DNA of 10,906 nt from CAYRGQ01 sp964444885 (GTDB lineage: Bacteria > Bacteroidota > Bacteroidia > Sphingobacteriales > Sphingobacteriaceae): NCBI GenBank assembly GCA_964444885.1, contig CAYUIZ010000102.1, positions 1 to 10,906 on the forward strand, read 5' to 3'. Positions 1-6,676 of this stretch are shown piece after piece (positions within the stretch are counted from its first letter, which is position 1; the number at the start of each line of letters is the position of its first letter). Under the pieces are notes generated by a model. It had not been told where the DNA came from. It ran no database searches and was given only the letters and a program-made list of their open reading frames with translations. Made by a program: the position numbers and the translations under genes.

Positions 1-42
1 CGCGCCGTACGATGTTTCATTTTTTAGTAACTTCGCCATCTT

Positions 43-1893
43 ATGTCTGATATCATCCAGTTGCTGCCCGATGCCGTTGCCAACCAGATTGCTGCCGGGG
101 AGGTGGTGCAACGCCCCGCTTCCGCCGTTAAAGAGCTCATGGAGAATGCGATCGATTCGGGTGCCGACAAGATCAAGCTGATCGTACGGGATGCAGGCAA
201 GTCCCTGATTCAGGTAATCGACAACGGCTGCGGCATGAGCCTGACCGATGCGCGCTTGTGTTTTGAGCGGCACGCAACGTCCAAAATCCGCTCGGCCGAG
301 GATTTATTCGCTATCCGGACGATGGGATTCCGCGGCGAGGCGATGGCGTCCATTGCCGCTATTGCGCATGTCGAGCTCAGGACACGGCGGCATGAAGACG
401 AATTGGGCACGGCCATCGTCATTGAGGGGTCGAAAGTGGTGCAGCAGGAGCCTGTGGCTACGCCGGCCGGTACCTCCACCAGTGTCAAAAACTTGTTTTA
501 TAATGTGCCGGCGCGACGCAACTTCCTAAAGAGCAATTCGGTCGAAATGCGGCATATCATCGAGGAGTTCCAGCGCTTAGCCCTAGCGCATCCCGATATT
601 TTTTTCAGTCTGCATAGCGAAGAGAACGAGCTTTTTCATCTGCCGCCCCAAGGGCTAAAGCAACGGATCGTCCACATCTTTGGCAATAGCTACAACCAGC
701 GCCTCGTGCCCTTGGAGGAAGAGACGACGATCATCAACGTCAACGGCTTTATCGGCAAGCCCGAGTACGCCAAGAAGACCCGCGGCGAGCAATACTTTTT
801 CGTTAATAAGCGTTTTGTCAAGGATCCTTACCTCAACCACGCGGTGCTTAACGCCTACGAGGGTGTCCTGCCCGATGATAGCCATCCATTATATGTGCTG
901 TTTATCGAGATCGACCCGAGCAAGATCGACATCAACGTCCACCCGACGAAAACCGAAATTAAGTATGAGGACGAGCGGTCGATCTATGCGATCGTCCGTT
1001 CGGCGGTCAAGCGTTCCCTGGGGCGCTACAACATCACGCCTACGCTTGACTTCAACCAGGAGACCGGCTTCAGCCAGATGATTACGCCGAAGCCGCTGGA
1101 AGAAATCACGCCGCCCAGCATTTCGTTTAATCCGGATTTCAATCCGTTTGAAACATCGTCGCCCCGAAGTGCCGGAAGTTCGGGCGCTGTGGGCATGGAG
1201 AAGAGCCCGGGCATTCCCCAAAACTGGGACACGCTCTACCGCATCACGCAGGAAACCGAGTTTGCACAGCGCCAACTCGATCTGTTGGAGCGCGCGCCGG
1301 TGCGAGGCAGCGAGGCGGGCAGCGGCAACAAGAAGTTCTTCCAGCTGCATAACCGCTATATTCTCTCCCAGATCCACTCGGGTTTTGTGCTCGTCGACCA
1401 GCAGGCCGCGCACGAACGTATCCTGTTCGAGCAGTTTGTGAGGCAGCTCGAAACTCAGCAGGGCAGCAGCCAGCAAAGCCTGTTCCCGCAGACCGTGGTA
1501 CTGAGTAGCGCCGACTTTGAGTTGGTGCGGGACATGCTGGCCGACATCCGCGCGTTGGGTTTCCAGATACGTGAGTTTGGGCGCAATACCTACGTGGTGG
1601 AAGGGATACCCGCTGACATCACTTCGGGTATCAGCGAGAGCCAAATTATCGAGCGGCTGATCGAGGATTACAAAAATAACCAATCGGACCTCAAGCTTGC
1701 CAAGCGCGAGAACTTGGCAAAAAGCCTGGCGCGCCACGCGGCGATCAAGCCGGGCACGACGCTCTCGAACGACGACATGGCGGAACTGGTCGATAAGCTG
1801 TTCGCCAGCGAGTCGCCGAACATTTCCCTGTCGGGCAAACCGATTATTCTTACTTTTACACTCCAGGAATTGCTGGAACGATTTGAAAAATAA
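43..1893 (+). CDS. mutL: DNA mismatch repair protein MutL
   Basis: MutL is the GHKL-ATPase matchmaker that links MutS mismatch recognition to strand incision and excision in the cytoplasm. The N-terminal ATPase motifs are intact: KELMEN at residues 30-35 (catalytic Glu31, Mg-binding Asn35), DNGCGM at 60-65, HATSKI at 77-82, GFRGEA at 95-100 and INVHPTKTEIKY at 297-308. A proline- and serine-rich linker spans about 330-425, followed by the C-terminal dimerisation domain to residue 616, a normal family length. The nuclease-type motif is DQQAAHERILFE (452-463) rather than the usual DQHA-x2-E-x4-E, and the later Cys/His-containing motifs (ACR, CPHGRP) are not recognisable; SLARHAAIKPG and ISLSGKP stand there. 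Start is the ATG at 43, the only sensible one. It heads the plus-strand cluster, 15 bases before the first rhomboid. Identity is secure; nuclease competence is not. Confidence 0.98.
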   Translation: MSDIIQLLPDAVANQIAAGEVVQRPASAVKELMENAIDSGADKIKLIVRDAGKSLIQVIDNGCGMSLTDARLCFERHATSKIRSAEDLFAIRTMGFRGEAMASIAAIAHVELRTRRHEDELGTAIVIEGSKVVQQEPVATPAGTSTSVKNLFYNVPARRNFLKSNSVEMRHIIEEFQRLALAHPDIFFSLHSEENELFHLPPQGLKQRIVHIFGNSYNQRLVPLEEETTIINVNGFIGKPEYAKKTRGEQYFFVNKRFVKDPYLNHAVLNAYEGVLPDDSHPLYVLFIEIDPSKIDINVHPTKTEIKYEDERSIYAIVRSAVKRSLGRYNITPTLDFNQETGFSQMITPKPLEEITPPSISFNPDFNPFETSSPRSAGSSGAVGMEKSPGIPQNWDTLYRITQETEFAQRQLDLLERAPVRGSEAGSGNKKFFQLHNRYILSQIHSGFVLVDQQAAHERILFEQFVRQLETQQGSSQQSLFPQTVVLSSADFELVRDMLADIRALGFQIREFGRNTYVVEGIPADITSGISESQIIERLIEDYKNNQSDLKLAKRENLAKSLARHAAIKPGTTLSNDDMAELVDKLFASESPNISLSGKPIILTFTLQELLERFEK

Positions 1894-1908
1894 GCTGAAA
1901 CAACGCGT

Positions 1909-2640
1909 ATGATGACCTCATCCTCCCCTTTTGCGGGCTTGCCACCGGTAGTTAAAAACCTGCTGATCATCAACATTATCTGTTTTGTCGGGACGTTGAT
2001 TTTCGAGCAGTCGACGCGCTTGTTTGGCGTGTATTACCCCGATTCGCCTTTCTTTAAGGTATGGCAGATTATCACGTACATGTTTATGCATGGCGGTTTT
2101 GCCCACTTGTTTTTCAACATGTTCGCGCTATTTATGTTCGGGCCGATTCTGGAGCAGATATTTGGATCCAAGCGTTTCCTCAATTTTTACCTTATTTGCG
2201 GGCTGGGTGCGCTGTTTCTCCAATTTGTGGTGCAGGCGATTGAGGTTTATTCCATCGCCGGTACGGTGGCAGCGGGGCAATGGCTGCGCTTTGACATGCT
2301 CGAGGGCATGGTGTATGGCAATCACCCGTCGATGACCAATGAAAACTTCTCTAAGCTGGTCTCCGTTTACAACATACCGATGGTGGGCGCGTCAGGCGCG
2401 ATCTACGGATTGCTGATTGCGTTCGGCTATTTGTTCCCCAATGCGCCGCTGATGCTAATATTCTTTCCGGCGCCAATCAAAGCCAAGTATTTTATCCCCG
2501 GTCTGATTGTGATCGAGCTGTTTCTCGGCGTATCGCGTGTGGCGGGGACATCCATCGCGCATTTTGCCCACATCGGGGGCGCGCTGTTTGCATTCCTGCT
2601 CATCAAACTTTGGCGGATACGGCGGCCCATGAGCTGGTAA
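1909..2640 (+). CDS. Rhomboid family intramembrane serine protease (first of pair)
   Basis: Rhomboids cut transmembrane substrates inside the lipid bilayer using a Ser-His dyad. This 243-residue protein has about six hydrophobic helices. The diagnostic features are all present: HLFFNMFALFMFG at residues 66-78 (the HxxxN oxyanion-side motif, His66 and Asn70), GASGAIYG at 160-167 with nucleophile Ser162, and AHFAHIGGALFAF at 217-229 with the catalytic His most likely 221. A hydrophilic stretch of roughly 45 residues (about 113-158) separates the helix after the HxxxN motif from the Ser helix, longer than in E. coli GlpG. Two ATG codons stand in tandem at 1909 and 1912; either could start. It follows mutL by 15 bases and so is probably cotranscribed with it. 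Substrate unknown; I infer an active protease from the intact dyad. Confidence 0.95.
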   Translation: MMTSSSPFAGLPPVVKNLLIINIICFVGTLIFEQSTRLFGVYYPDSPFFKVWQIITYMFMHGGFAHLFFNMFALFMFGPILEQIFGSKRFLNFYLICGLGALFLQFVVQAIEVYSIAGTVAAGQWLRFDMLEGMVYGNHPSMTNENFSKLVSVYNIPMVGASGAIYGLLIAFGYLFPNAPLMLIFFPAPIKAKYFIPGLIVIELFLGVSRVAGTSIAHFAHIGGALFAFLLIKLWRIRRPMSW

Positions 2641-2646
2641 AGATCG

Positions 2647-2677
2647 TATGCGCGCCGTTTTTACATTTTGGCGCATA
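2647..2677. repeat. Inverted repeat (TATGCGC / GCGCATA) between the rhomboid genes
   Basis: Perfect 7-base arms at 2647-2653 and 2671-2677 are separated by 17 bases. A run of six T lies at 2684-2689, six bases past the right arm. This could be a weak intrinsic terminator for mutL and the first rhomboid, although the loop is large and the T-run is distant. Alternatively it is an operator, because the right part overlaps the TTTG of the candidate promoter for the second rhomboid. The dyad is visible; both functions are inference. Confidence 0.45.
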
Positions 2678-2699
2678 ATCTGATTTTTTCCTATATTCG
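2667..2699 (+). promoter_or_regulatory. Candidate Bacteroidota-type promoter for the second rhomboid and EEP genes
   Basis: TTTG at 2667-2670, a 21-base spacer and TATATTCG at 2692-2699 fit the Bacteroidota housekeeping consensus TTTG-N19-21-TAnnTTTG with one mismatch in the -7 box. Transcription would begin near 2706, giving a leader of about 37 bases before the ATG at 2743. This supports that start over the upstream TTG. It would let the second rhomboid and the EEP gene be expressed apart from mutL. Confidence 0.4.
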
Positions 2700-2742
2700 C
2701 TCCTACGGATGCTCACCCAGTGTGGCAACAAATAGACTCCTG

Positions 2743-3633
2743 ATGAAACGGTCACTGTTCGGCGATTTATGGTATAAGGCTTTTCGATCGGGAAGCCCCT
2801 TGAACCTCTTTATTGCGCTCAACCTGATCGTTTTTATTGTTGTTGGCCTGCTGTCTTTGGTGACGGCATTGGGTTTTACCCATGTCGGGTTGTCTGCCCA
2901 CCTCATCAACTGGCTGGCCATGCCGGCCAATTTGGGTGAACTTGCCTACAAGCCCTGGACCCTTGTCACCTACATGTTTGCCCATCAGGCATTCTTCCAC
3001 ATCCTGTTCAATATGCTGTGGCTGTACTGGATGGGGAGGATTTTTCTGGATTTTCTTAATAAGCGGCAGTTCAAGTTTGTGTACTTGGCGGGTGGGGTGC
3101 TCGGTGGCCTGCTGTATTTGCTCGCTTACAACCTCATTCCGGTATTCCAGCCGCAAGCGGCATCATCCGCACTGATCGGAGCGTCGGCGGGCGTGAGCGC
3201 CATTATCTTCGCTACGGCTACGCTTTTGCCCGACTATACGATTCGGATGCTTTTTTTGGGCAATGTCAGGCTGAAGTACTTGGCGCTGGCGTTTATCGTG
3301 CTCGACGTGCTCGCAATCGGGGGGCTCAATGCCGGCGGTAGCCTCGCCCATATCGGTGGGGCACTCTTCGGAGTTGTTTATATCAAGCGGTTGCAGAATG
3401 GCCGCGACTGGAGTCTGTTGTTTCGTAGAAAACGAACGAAGCGCATGCGTGTAGTCAGAAACAATCCGCCGAAACCGCCTGCCGCCGACGAAAGTGCGGC
3501 GGAGCCCAACCAGGAGCTGGTCGACCGGATTCTCGACAAAATATCCCAATCGGGGTACGACAGCCTGACCCCAACTGAAAAAGAGACCCTGTTCAAGGCC
3601 AGCAAGGCTGGGGCAAACGAGCATCGGCCGTGA
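2743..3633 (+). CDS. Rhomboid family protease with C-terminal cytosolic domain (second of pair)
   Basis: Second rhomboid paralogue, 296 residues from the ATG at 2743. An in-frame TTG at 2668 would add 25 residues, but a candidate promoter lies inside that extension (2667-2699) and the added residues do not look like a rhomboid N-terminus, so the ATG is preferred. Counting from it: HILFNMLWLYWMG at 86-98 (His86, Asn90), GASAGVSA at 146-153 with putative nucleophile Ser148, and SLAHIGGALFG at 200-210 with His203. The residue after the serine is Ala, not the Gly of the classical GxSG. After the last helix come a basic stretch (RRKRTKRMR), a Pro/Ala linker and a short helical domain, VDRILDKISQSGYDSLT and following (about 260-287), which I recognise from Bacteroidota rhomboids and would place with DUF6576. 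The stop overlaps the start of the EEP gene by 4 bases. Probably active, but less certainly than the first rhomboid. Confidence 0.93.
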   Translation: MKRSLFGDLWYKAFRSGSPLNLFIALNLIVFIVVGLLSLVTALGFTHVGLSAHLINWLAMPANLGELAYKPWTLVTYMFAHQAFFHILFNMLWLYWMGRIFLDFLNKRQFKFVYLAGGVLGGLLYLLAYNLIPVFQPQAASSALIGASAGVSAIIFATATLLPDYTIRMLFLGNVRLKYLALAFIVLDVLAIGGLNAGGSLAHIGGALFGVVYIKRLQNGRDWSLLFRRKRTKRMRVVRNNPPKPPAADESAAEPNQELVDRILDKISQSGYDSLTPTEKETLFKASKAGANEHRP

Positions 3634-4757
3634 CGAAGAGAAAAACCAAAACGGGCAGACGGCTAGGTTTAATCAGCAAATCTATCTTTCTGCTGAATGT
3701 CTTTGCCGCGGGAGCATTGCTCCTGAGCTACCTGGCGCCATACGTCGACCCGGCTGTTTTTTGGCCCGTCGCGTTTTTTGGCATCGGATATTCGACCATT
3801 CTGGTCATTAACGCACTTTTTGTAGTTTATTGGCTGATCCGCAAACCGAAAATGGCATTGCTTTCCGTGTTGGTTTTCGTGCTCGGCTGGGGAGCCTTTC
3901 GCAAACATTTCGGCTTTGCCGAGGCGGTGCCCGCGCAGGTGGTCAGTAGCCCCGATACGGGGCATGTGCGCGTGATGAGTTTCAACGTTCATTTCTTCAG
4001 CCCGCCCAGGGAGCCGTCCCATACCTTCACGCACAAGGAAGATATCTTGAACTTGATCGATAGCGTCTCTCCGGATATCCTCTGCATGCAGGAATTTCTC
4101 ACCCGTGAAAAAGGGGAACACAACCTGCTGGCCACCTTGCGGGAGAAACAGGGGTACGCCTACCAGCATTTTACCGCGACGAGCCGAAACGACTACGAAG
4201 CCTATGGTTTGGTCATTCTCAGCCGCCACCCCATTGTCGCTACAGGCAAGCTGGAGGAACATTGGTACGGGATTAATGGTACCATCTACGCCGATATCGC
4301 TTATCGTGGTGATACCATCCGCATCTACAATGCGCACTTGCGCACGTTTGGTTTCCAGCGTGAAGACTACGAGTTTATCGCGGCGAGTGCCAAAACCTTC
4401 GAAGAGGAGGTGTCGTCTACCCGGCGCATCGGTTGGCGCCTGCGCCATGCTTTTGAAGCGCGAAGCGAGCAGGCGAGGGCCTTGCGCCTGCACCGCGAAG
4501 CGGCGGGGATTCCGTGCCTGATCGTGGGTGATTTTAACGACACGCCGCTATCCTACGCCGTCAACCACCTCTCGCGCGGGATGCAGAACGCATTCCGACT
4601 CCGTGGCCGTGGCTGGGGTGAAACGTATAATGGGGCGTTCCCCAATTTTCAAATCGACTACATACTGGCCAGCAAGGAGCTCGCTGTCCATCGTTATCAG
4701 GTGGTAAAGCGTCGGTTTTCGGATCACTATCCGGTGTGGGCAGACCTATCCTTGTGA
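3630..4757 (+). CDS. Membrane-tethered endonuclease/exonuclease/phosphatase (EEP) family protein
   Basis: EEP enzymes are Mg-dependent phosphodiesterases or phosphatases (DNase I, exonuclease III, sphingomyelinase, inositol phosphatases). All signature motifs are visible: VMSFNVHFF (115-123, Asn119), DILCMQEF (149-156, Glu155), IYNAHLRT (232-239, His236), LIVGDFNDTP (297-306, Asp301/Asn303), QIDYILAS (341-348, Asp343) and FSDHYPVWADL (363-373, Asp365/His366). Three hydrophobic helices precede the domain (about 17-37, 43-69, 75-91). The N-terminus (KRKTKTGRR) and the loop after helix two (RKPK) are basic, so by the positive-inside rule the catalytic domain should be periplasmic. The start is the GTG at 3630, overlapping the upstream rhomboid stop as GTGA, a sign of translational coupling; there is no Met before residue 75. 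The substrate is not deducible; a lipid or nucleic-acid phosphodiester are both possible. Confidence 0.93.
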   Translation: MTKRKTKTGRRLGLISKSIFLLNVFAAGALLLSYLAPYVDPAVFWPVAFFGIGYSTILVINALFVVYWLIRKPKMALLSVLVFVLGWGAFRKHFGFAEAVPAQVVSSPDTGHVRVMSFNVHFFSPPREPSHTFTHKEDILNLIDSVSPDILCMQEFLTREKGEHNLLATLREKQGYAYQHFTATSRNDYEAYGLVILSRHPIVATGKLEEHWYGINGTIYADIAYRGDTIRIYNAHLRTFGFQREDYEFIAASAKTFEEEVSSTRRIGWRLRHAFEARSEQARALRLHREAAGIPCLIVGDFNDTPLSYAVNHLSRGMQNAFRLRGRGWGETYNGAFPNFQIDYILASKELAVHRYQVVKRRFSDHYPVWADLSL

Positions 4758-4760
4758 GTT

Positions 4761-6395
4761 TTATTCGACGTCAGCGCGTGGCGAAAGGACCTGCAAGGCA
4801 TGGGAGAGCACCTCGTCTGACCGGTTCCTGACCTTAAAATAAGCTTCATTGCCGAAATAATAGCGTCCCAGCAGCGCTTCGATGTCGCGTTGTATACGCC
4901 CCTTGGCTTGCTGGGCGTCCGGGTTGGAAACCGTAATCTCCCGTTCCCTGACATAGTCCAGGAAATCCGCATAATCTTCATCCGGCAAATGATATCCCGA
5001 CAGGAAGTTCTCAATCGAGTAGGCCGGGACGGATTTCGTCAGGCGCTCGTAGACGTAGGATTCGACCAAGTTTTCGCGGACGAGATGGCGGTAGAATGAG
5101 ATTTTGGTGCTGCTATCCGTCGGAACGTAAACATCAGGCATGATGCCGCCCCCGTCATAGACAATCCGGCCGGCCGCCGTGGTAAATTTGCGACCCGCAA
5201 AGAACACGAGGGAGTCGGAATCTTGCTTGACTGCCGTCTGGGTCGTGTCTAACGAAAGCGGCGCCGGGTTCTTGACAAGCTTCAGCCCGTTTTGCTGATA
5301 CGACTTTTGGATGCTGCGTCCCAAGGGGGTATAGTAACGCGCGATCGTCAGGTTAAGTGCCGAGCCATCACCAAAGCCAAACTGCTCCTGTACCAGGCCT
5401 TTGCCAAACGACCGGCGACCCACGATGATGCCGCGGTCCAGGTCTTGGATGGCGCCGGCCACGATTTCGCTTCCCGAGGCAGACAGTTCGTCGATCAGGA
5501 CGGCAAGTTCGACGTGGCTGAATTGCCCATCGGCGCTCGTATAGTAGTCCGTCCGCGATTCATGCGCGCCTTGGGTATAGACGAGCAACAGGCGCTCGTC
5601 AAAAAACTGGCTGGCCAGGGATGTGGCGGTACTGAAGTATCCGCCTCCGTTTTCGCGGAGATCCAGCACCAGTTTTTTCGCCCCTTCTTTGGTAAGCCGT
5701 TCCAGCGCATCGCGGAAATCGGCAGCCGTGCGCGAGCCGAAGCGCCTGACCTTGATATAGGCCGTTTGCTGCGCAATCATGTAAGCGGCGTCGATGCTAC
5801 TGATCTCGATGCGGTCGCGCACGACCTTCAAGGGCGCGGCCAGGTCTTCTCCATCGCGGTAGATGCCGAGCTCGAGTGTCGAGCCCCGCCGCCCGCGGAT
5901 TTTGTTTTCGATTTCCTTATCGGTGGCGCCCACGCCGGCAATTTTTTGGCCATTGACGGCAATAAGCTTATCCCCCACGCGCAGGCCAGCCTTCACGGCA
6001 GGCCCGTCGGCAATGAGACCGACCGTCATCAGCGTGTCGTTGAGCCGATAATATTCTACGCCGATACCCTCAAAACTGCCTTCCAACGTCTCGTGTTGCG
6101 TCCGCGCCTCGGTAGGGCTCATGTAGGAAGAATGGGGATCGAGCTGGCCGATGATTTCGTCGATCGCCAGTTCCTGCAACTCATCGACGTTCACACTGTC
6201 AACATAGGTTGTCGCGATCAGGTCGATCATGCGCTGCACCTTGCCGGTCTTGTCCGTCAATCCCAAGGGCAACAGGCTGGTGGTCGAGGACTGGTGGTTT
6301 TCGTCCAGGTAGTTTTGACCCAACAGCAATCCAATGGCCAAGGCCAAGGCATACCCGGCCGCCTCCATTAAATTCCGTTTCGTCTTAGCCCCCAT
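4761..6395 (-). CDS. S41 family C-terminal processing (tail-specific) PDZ protease
   Basis: CTP/Tsp-type serine proteases degrade or trim periplasmic proteins from the C-terminus using a Ser-Lys dyad, with a PDZ domain that gates access. Of 544 residues, 11-29 form one hydrophobic segment after a basic start (signal peptide or N-terminal anchor). Next are a helical region ending LDPHSSYMSP (85-94), a PDZ domain at about 105-190 (GIGVEYY, PAVKAGLRVGDKLIAVNG), and the S41 core with LVLDLRENGGG (242-252), DELSASGSEIVAG (302-314, nucleophile Ser309), FGKGLVQEQ (330-338, Lys332, Gln336) and the GR.VYDGGGI.PD segment at 409-421. About 120 further residues follow, common in Bacteroidota members of the family. 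The ATG at 6395 is preceded by a good -7 box. The gene converges on the EEP gene with 3 bases between stops. Specific substrates cannot be inferred. Confidence 0.95.
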   Translation of the reverse strand: MGAKTKRNLMEAAGYALALAIGLLLGQNYLDENHQSSTTSLLPLGLTDKTGKVQRMIDLIATTYVDSVNVDELQELAIDEIIGQLDPHSSYMSPTEARTQHETLEGSFEGIGVEYYRLNDTLMTVGLIADGPAVKAGLRVGDKLIAVNGQKIAGVGATDKEIENKIRGRRGSTLELGIYRDGEDLAAPLKVVRDRIEISSIDAAYMIAQQTAYIKVRRFGSRTAADFRDALERLTKEGAKKLVLDLRENGGGYFSTATSLASQFFDERLLLVYTQGAHESRTDYYTSADGQFSHVELAVLIDELSASGSEIVAGAIQDLDRGIIVGRRSFGKGLVQEQFGFGDGSALNLTIARYYTPLGRSIQKSYQQNGLKLVKNPAPLSLDTTQTAVKQDSDSLVFFAGRKFTTAAGRIVYDGGGIMPDVYVPTDSSTKISFYRHLVRENLVESYVYERLTKSVPAYSIENFLSGYHLPDEDYADFLDYVREREITVSNPDAQQAKGRIQRDIEALLGRYYFGNEAYFKVRNRSDEVLSHALQVLSPRADVE

Positions 6396-6414
6396 GATGA
6401 TTGATTAGAACAAG

Positions 6415-6422
6415 CAAAAATA
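6415..6422 (-). promoter_or_regulatory. Candidate -7 box of the S41 protease promoter
   Basis: On the minus strand this reads TATTTTTG, an exact match to the Bacteroidota -7 consensus TAnnTTTG, with 19 bases between the box and the ATG at 6395. No TTTG is present at the expected -33 distance, so the promoter is partial. The surrounding 6396-6480 is AT-rich compared with the genes, as expected for a promoter region. Confidence 0.4.
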
Positions 6423-6529
6423 GCGAGTTTTCATTGCTTATCCATGCTTTTAGGCTATAAAGGGGGGAATTTGTTACGTGTTTCGGCGTTTCTGAAGTAC
6501 TTTTTCCTGGATTGTGCCGCTCTTTGCCG

Positions 6530-6676
6530 CAGGCAGCCTGAAGGACCCCGCCGTTGCGGGCGTGTTTTGGTTTGGGGAATGCGCAAAGGCTTTCCAAAGC
6601 CGTGGTATCACCGCTTCCGCGCCGGGTGCATCCGAGTGTTGGACGGCGCAGGGGATAGCACCGATGCCCTGTCCCC
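6530..6676. repeat. GC-rich cluster of inverted repeats in the S41-lipoprotein gap
   Basis: Five short inverted repeats follow each other here: CAGGC/GCCTG (6530-6540, one-base spacer), CCCGC/GCGGG (6547-6560, 4-base loop), GGCTT/AAGCC (6589-6602, 4-base loop), GCGCCG plus TCC with GGA plus CGGCGC (6619-6649, 9 pairs with a 6-base bulge) and GGGGATAG/CTGTCCCC (6651-6676, 8 pairs including one G-T, loop 10). The last abuts the stop codon of the lipoprotein gene and may stabilise or end its mRNA, but no T-run follows on either strand. There is no convincing coding sequence. It could be a dispersed repeat, a structured RNA or a 3' processing region. The rest of the gap (6396-6529) holds the S41 promoter area and nothing else I recognise. 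Confidence 0.5.

Noticed and set aside
28..35. TAACTTCG as a -7 box for mutL
   Set aside because: One mismatch, no -33 element at the right distance, and it would leave almost no leader before the ATG at 43; the window edge is also too near to judge.
889..1737. Minus-strand open frame of 282 codons opposite mutL
   Set aside because: Shadow of mutL in GC-rich sequence; no recognisable motifs and no promoter-like sequence ahead of it.
2668..2742. TTG start that would extend the second rhomboid by 25 residues
   Set aside because: The extension overlaps a promoter-like sequence and a dyad, starts at a rare codon and adds residues unlike a rhomboid N-terminus; the ATG at 2743 is better.
5292..6371. 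Long plus-strand open frame (359 codons) inside the S41 protease region
   Set aside because: It is exactly antisense to a well-motifed S41 gene, has a composition typical of reverse-strand shadow frames in GC-rich DNA, and shows no domain I recognise.
6385..6597. Minus-strand 70-codon frame ending just inside the S41 start
   Set aside because: It covers the S41 promoter area, has no recognisable family features (I considered an rnpA remnant and found no RnpA motif), and its stop lies past the S41 start in another frame.
6651..6676. Strong hairpin after the lipoprotein stop as a classical intrinsic terminator
   Set aside because: The stem is good but no T-run follows on the minus strand, so it does not meet the usual rule; kept only as an inverted repeat.
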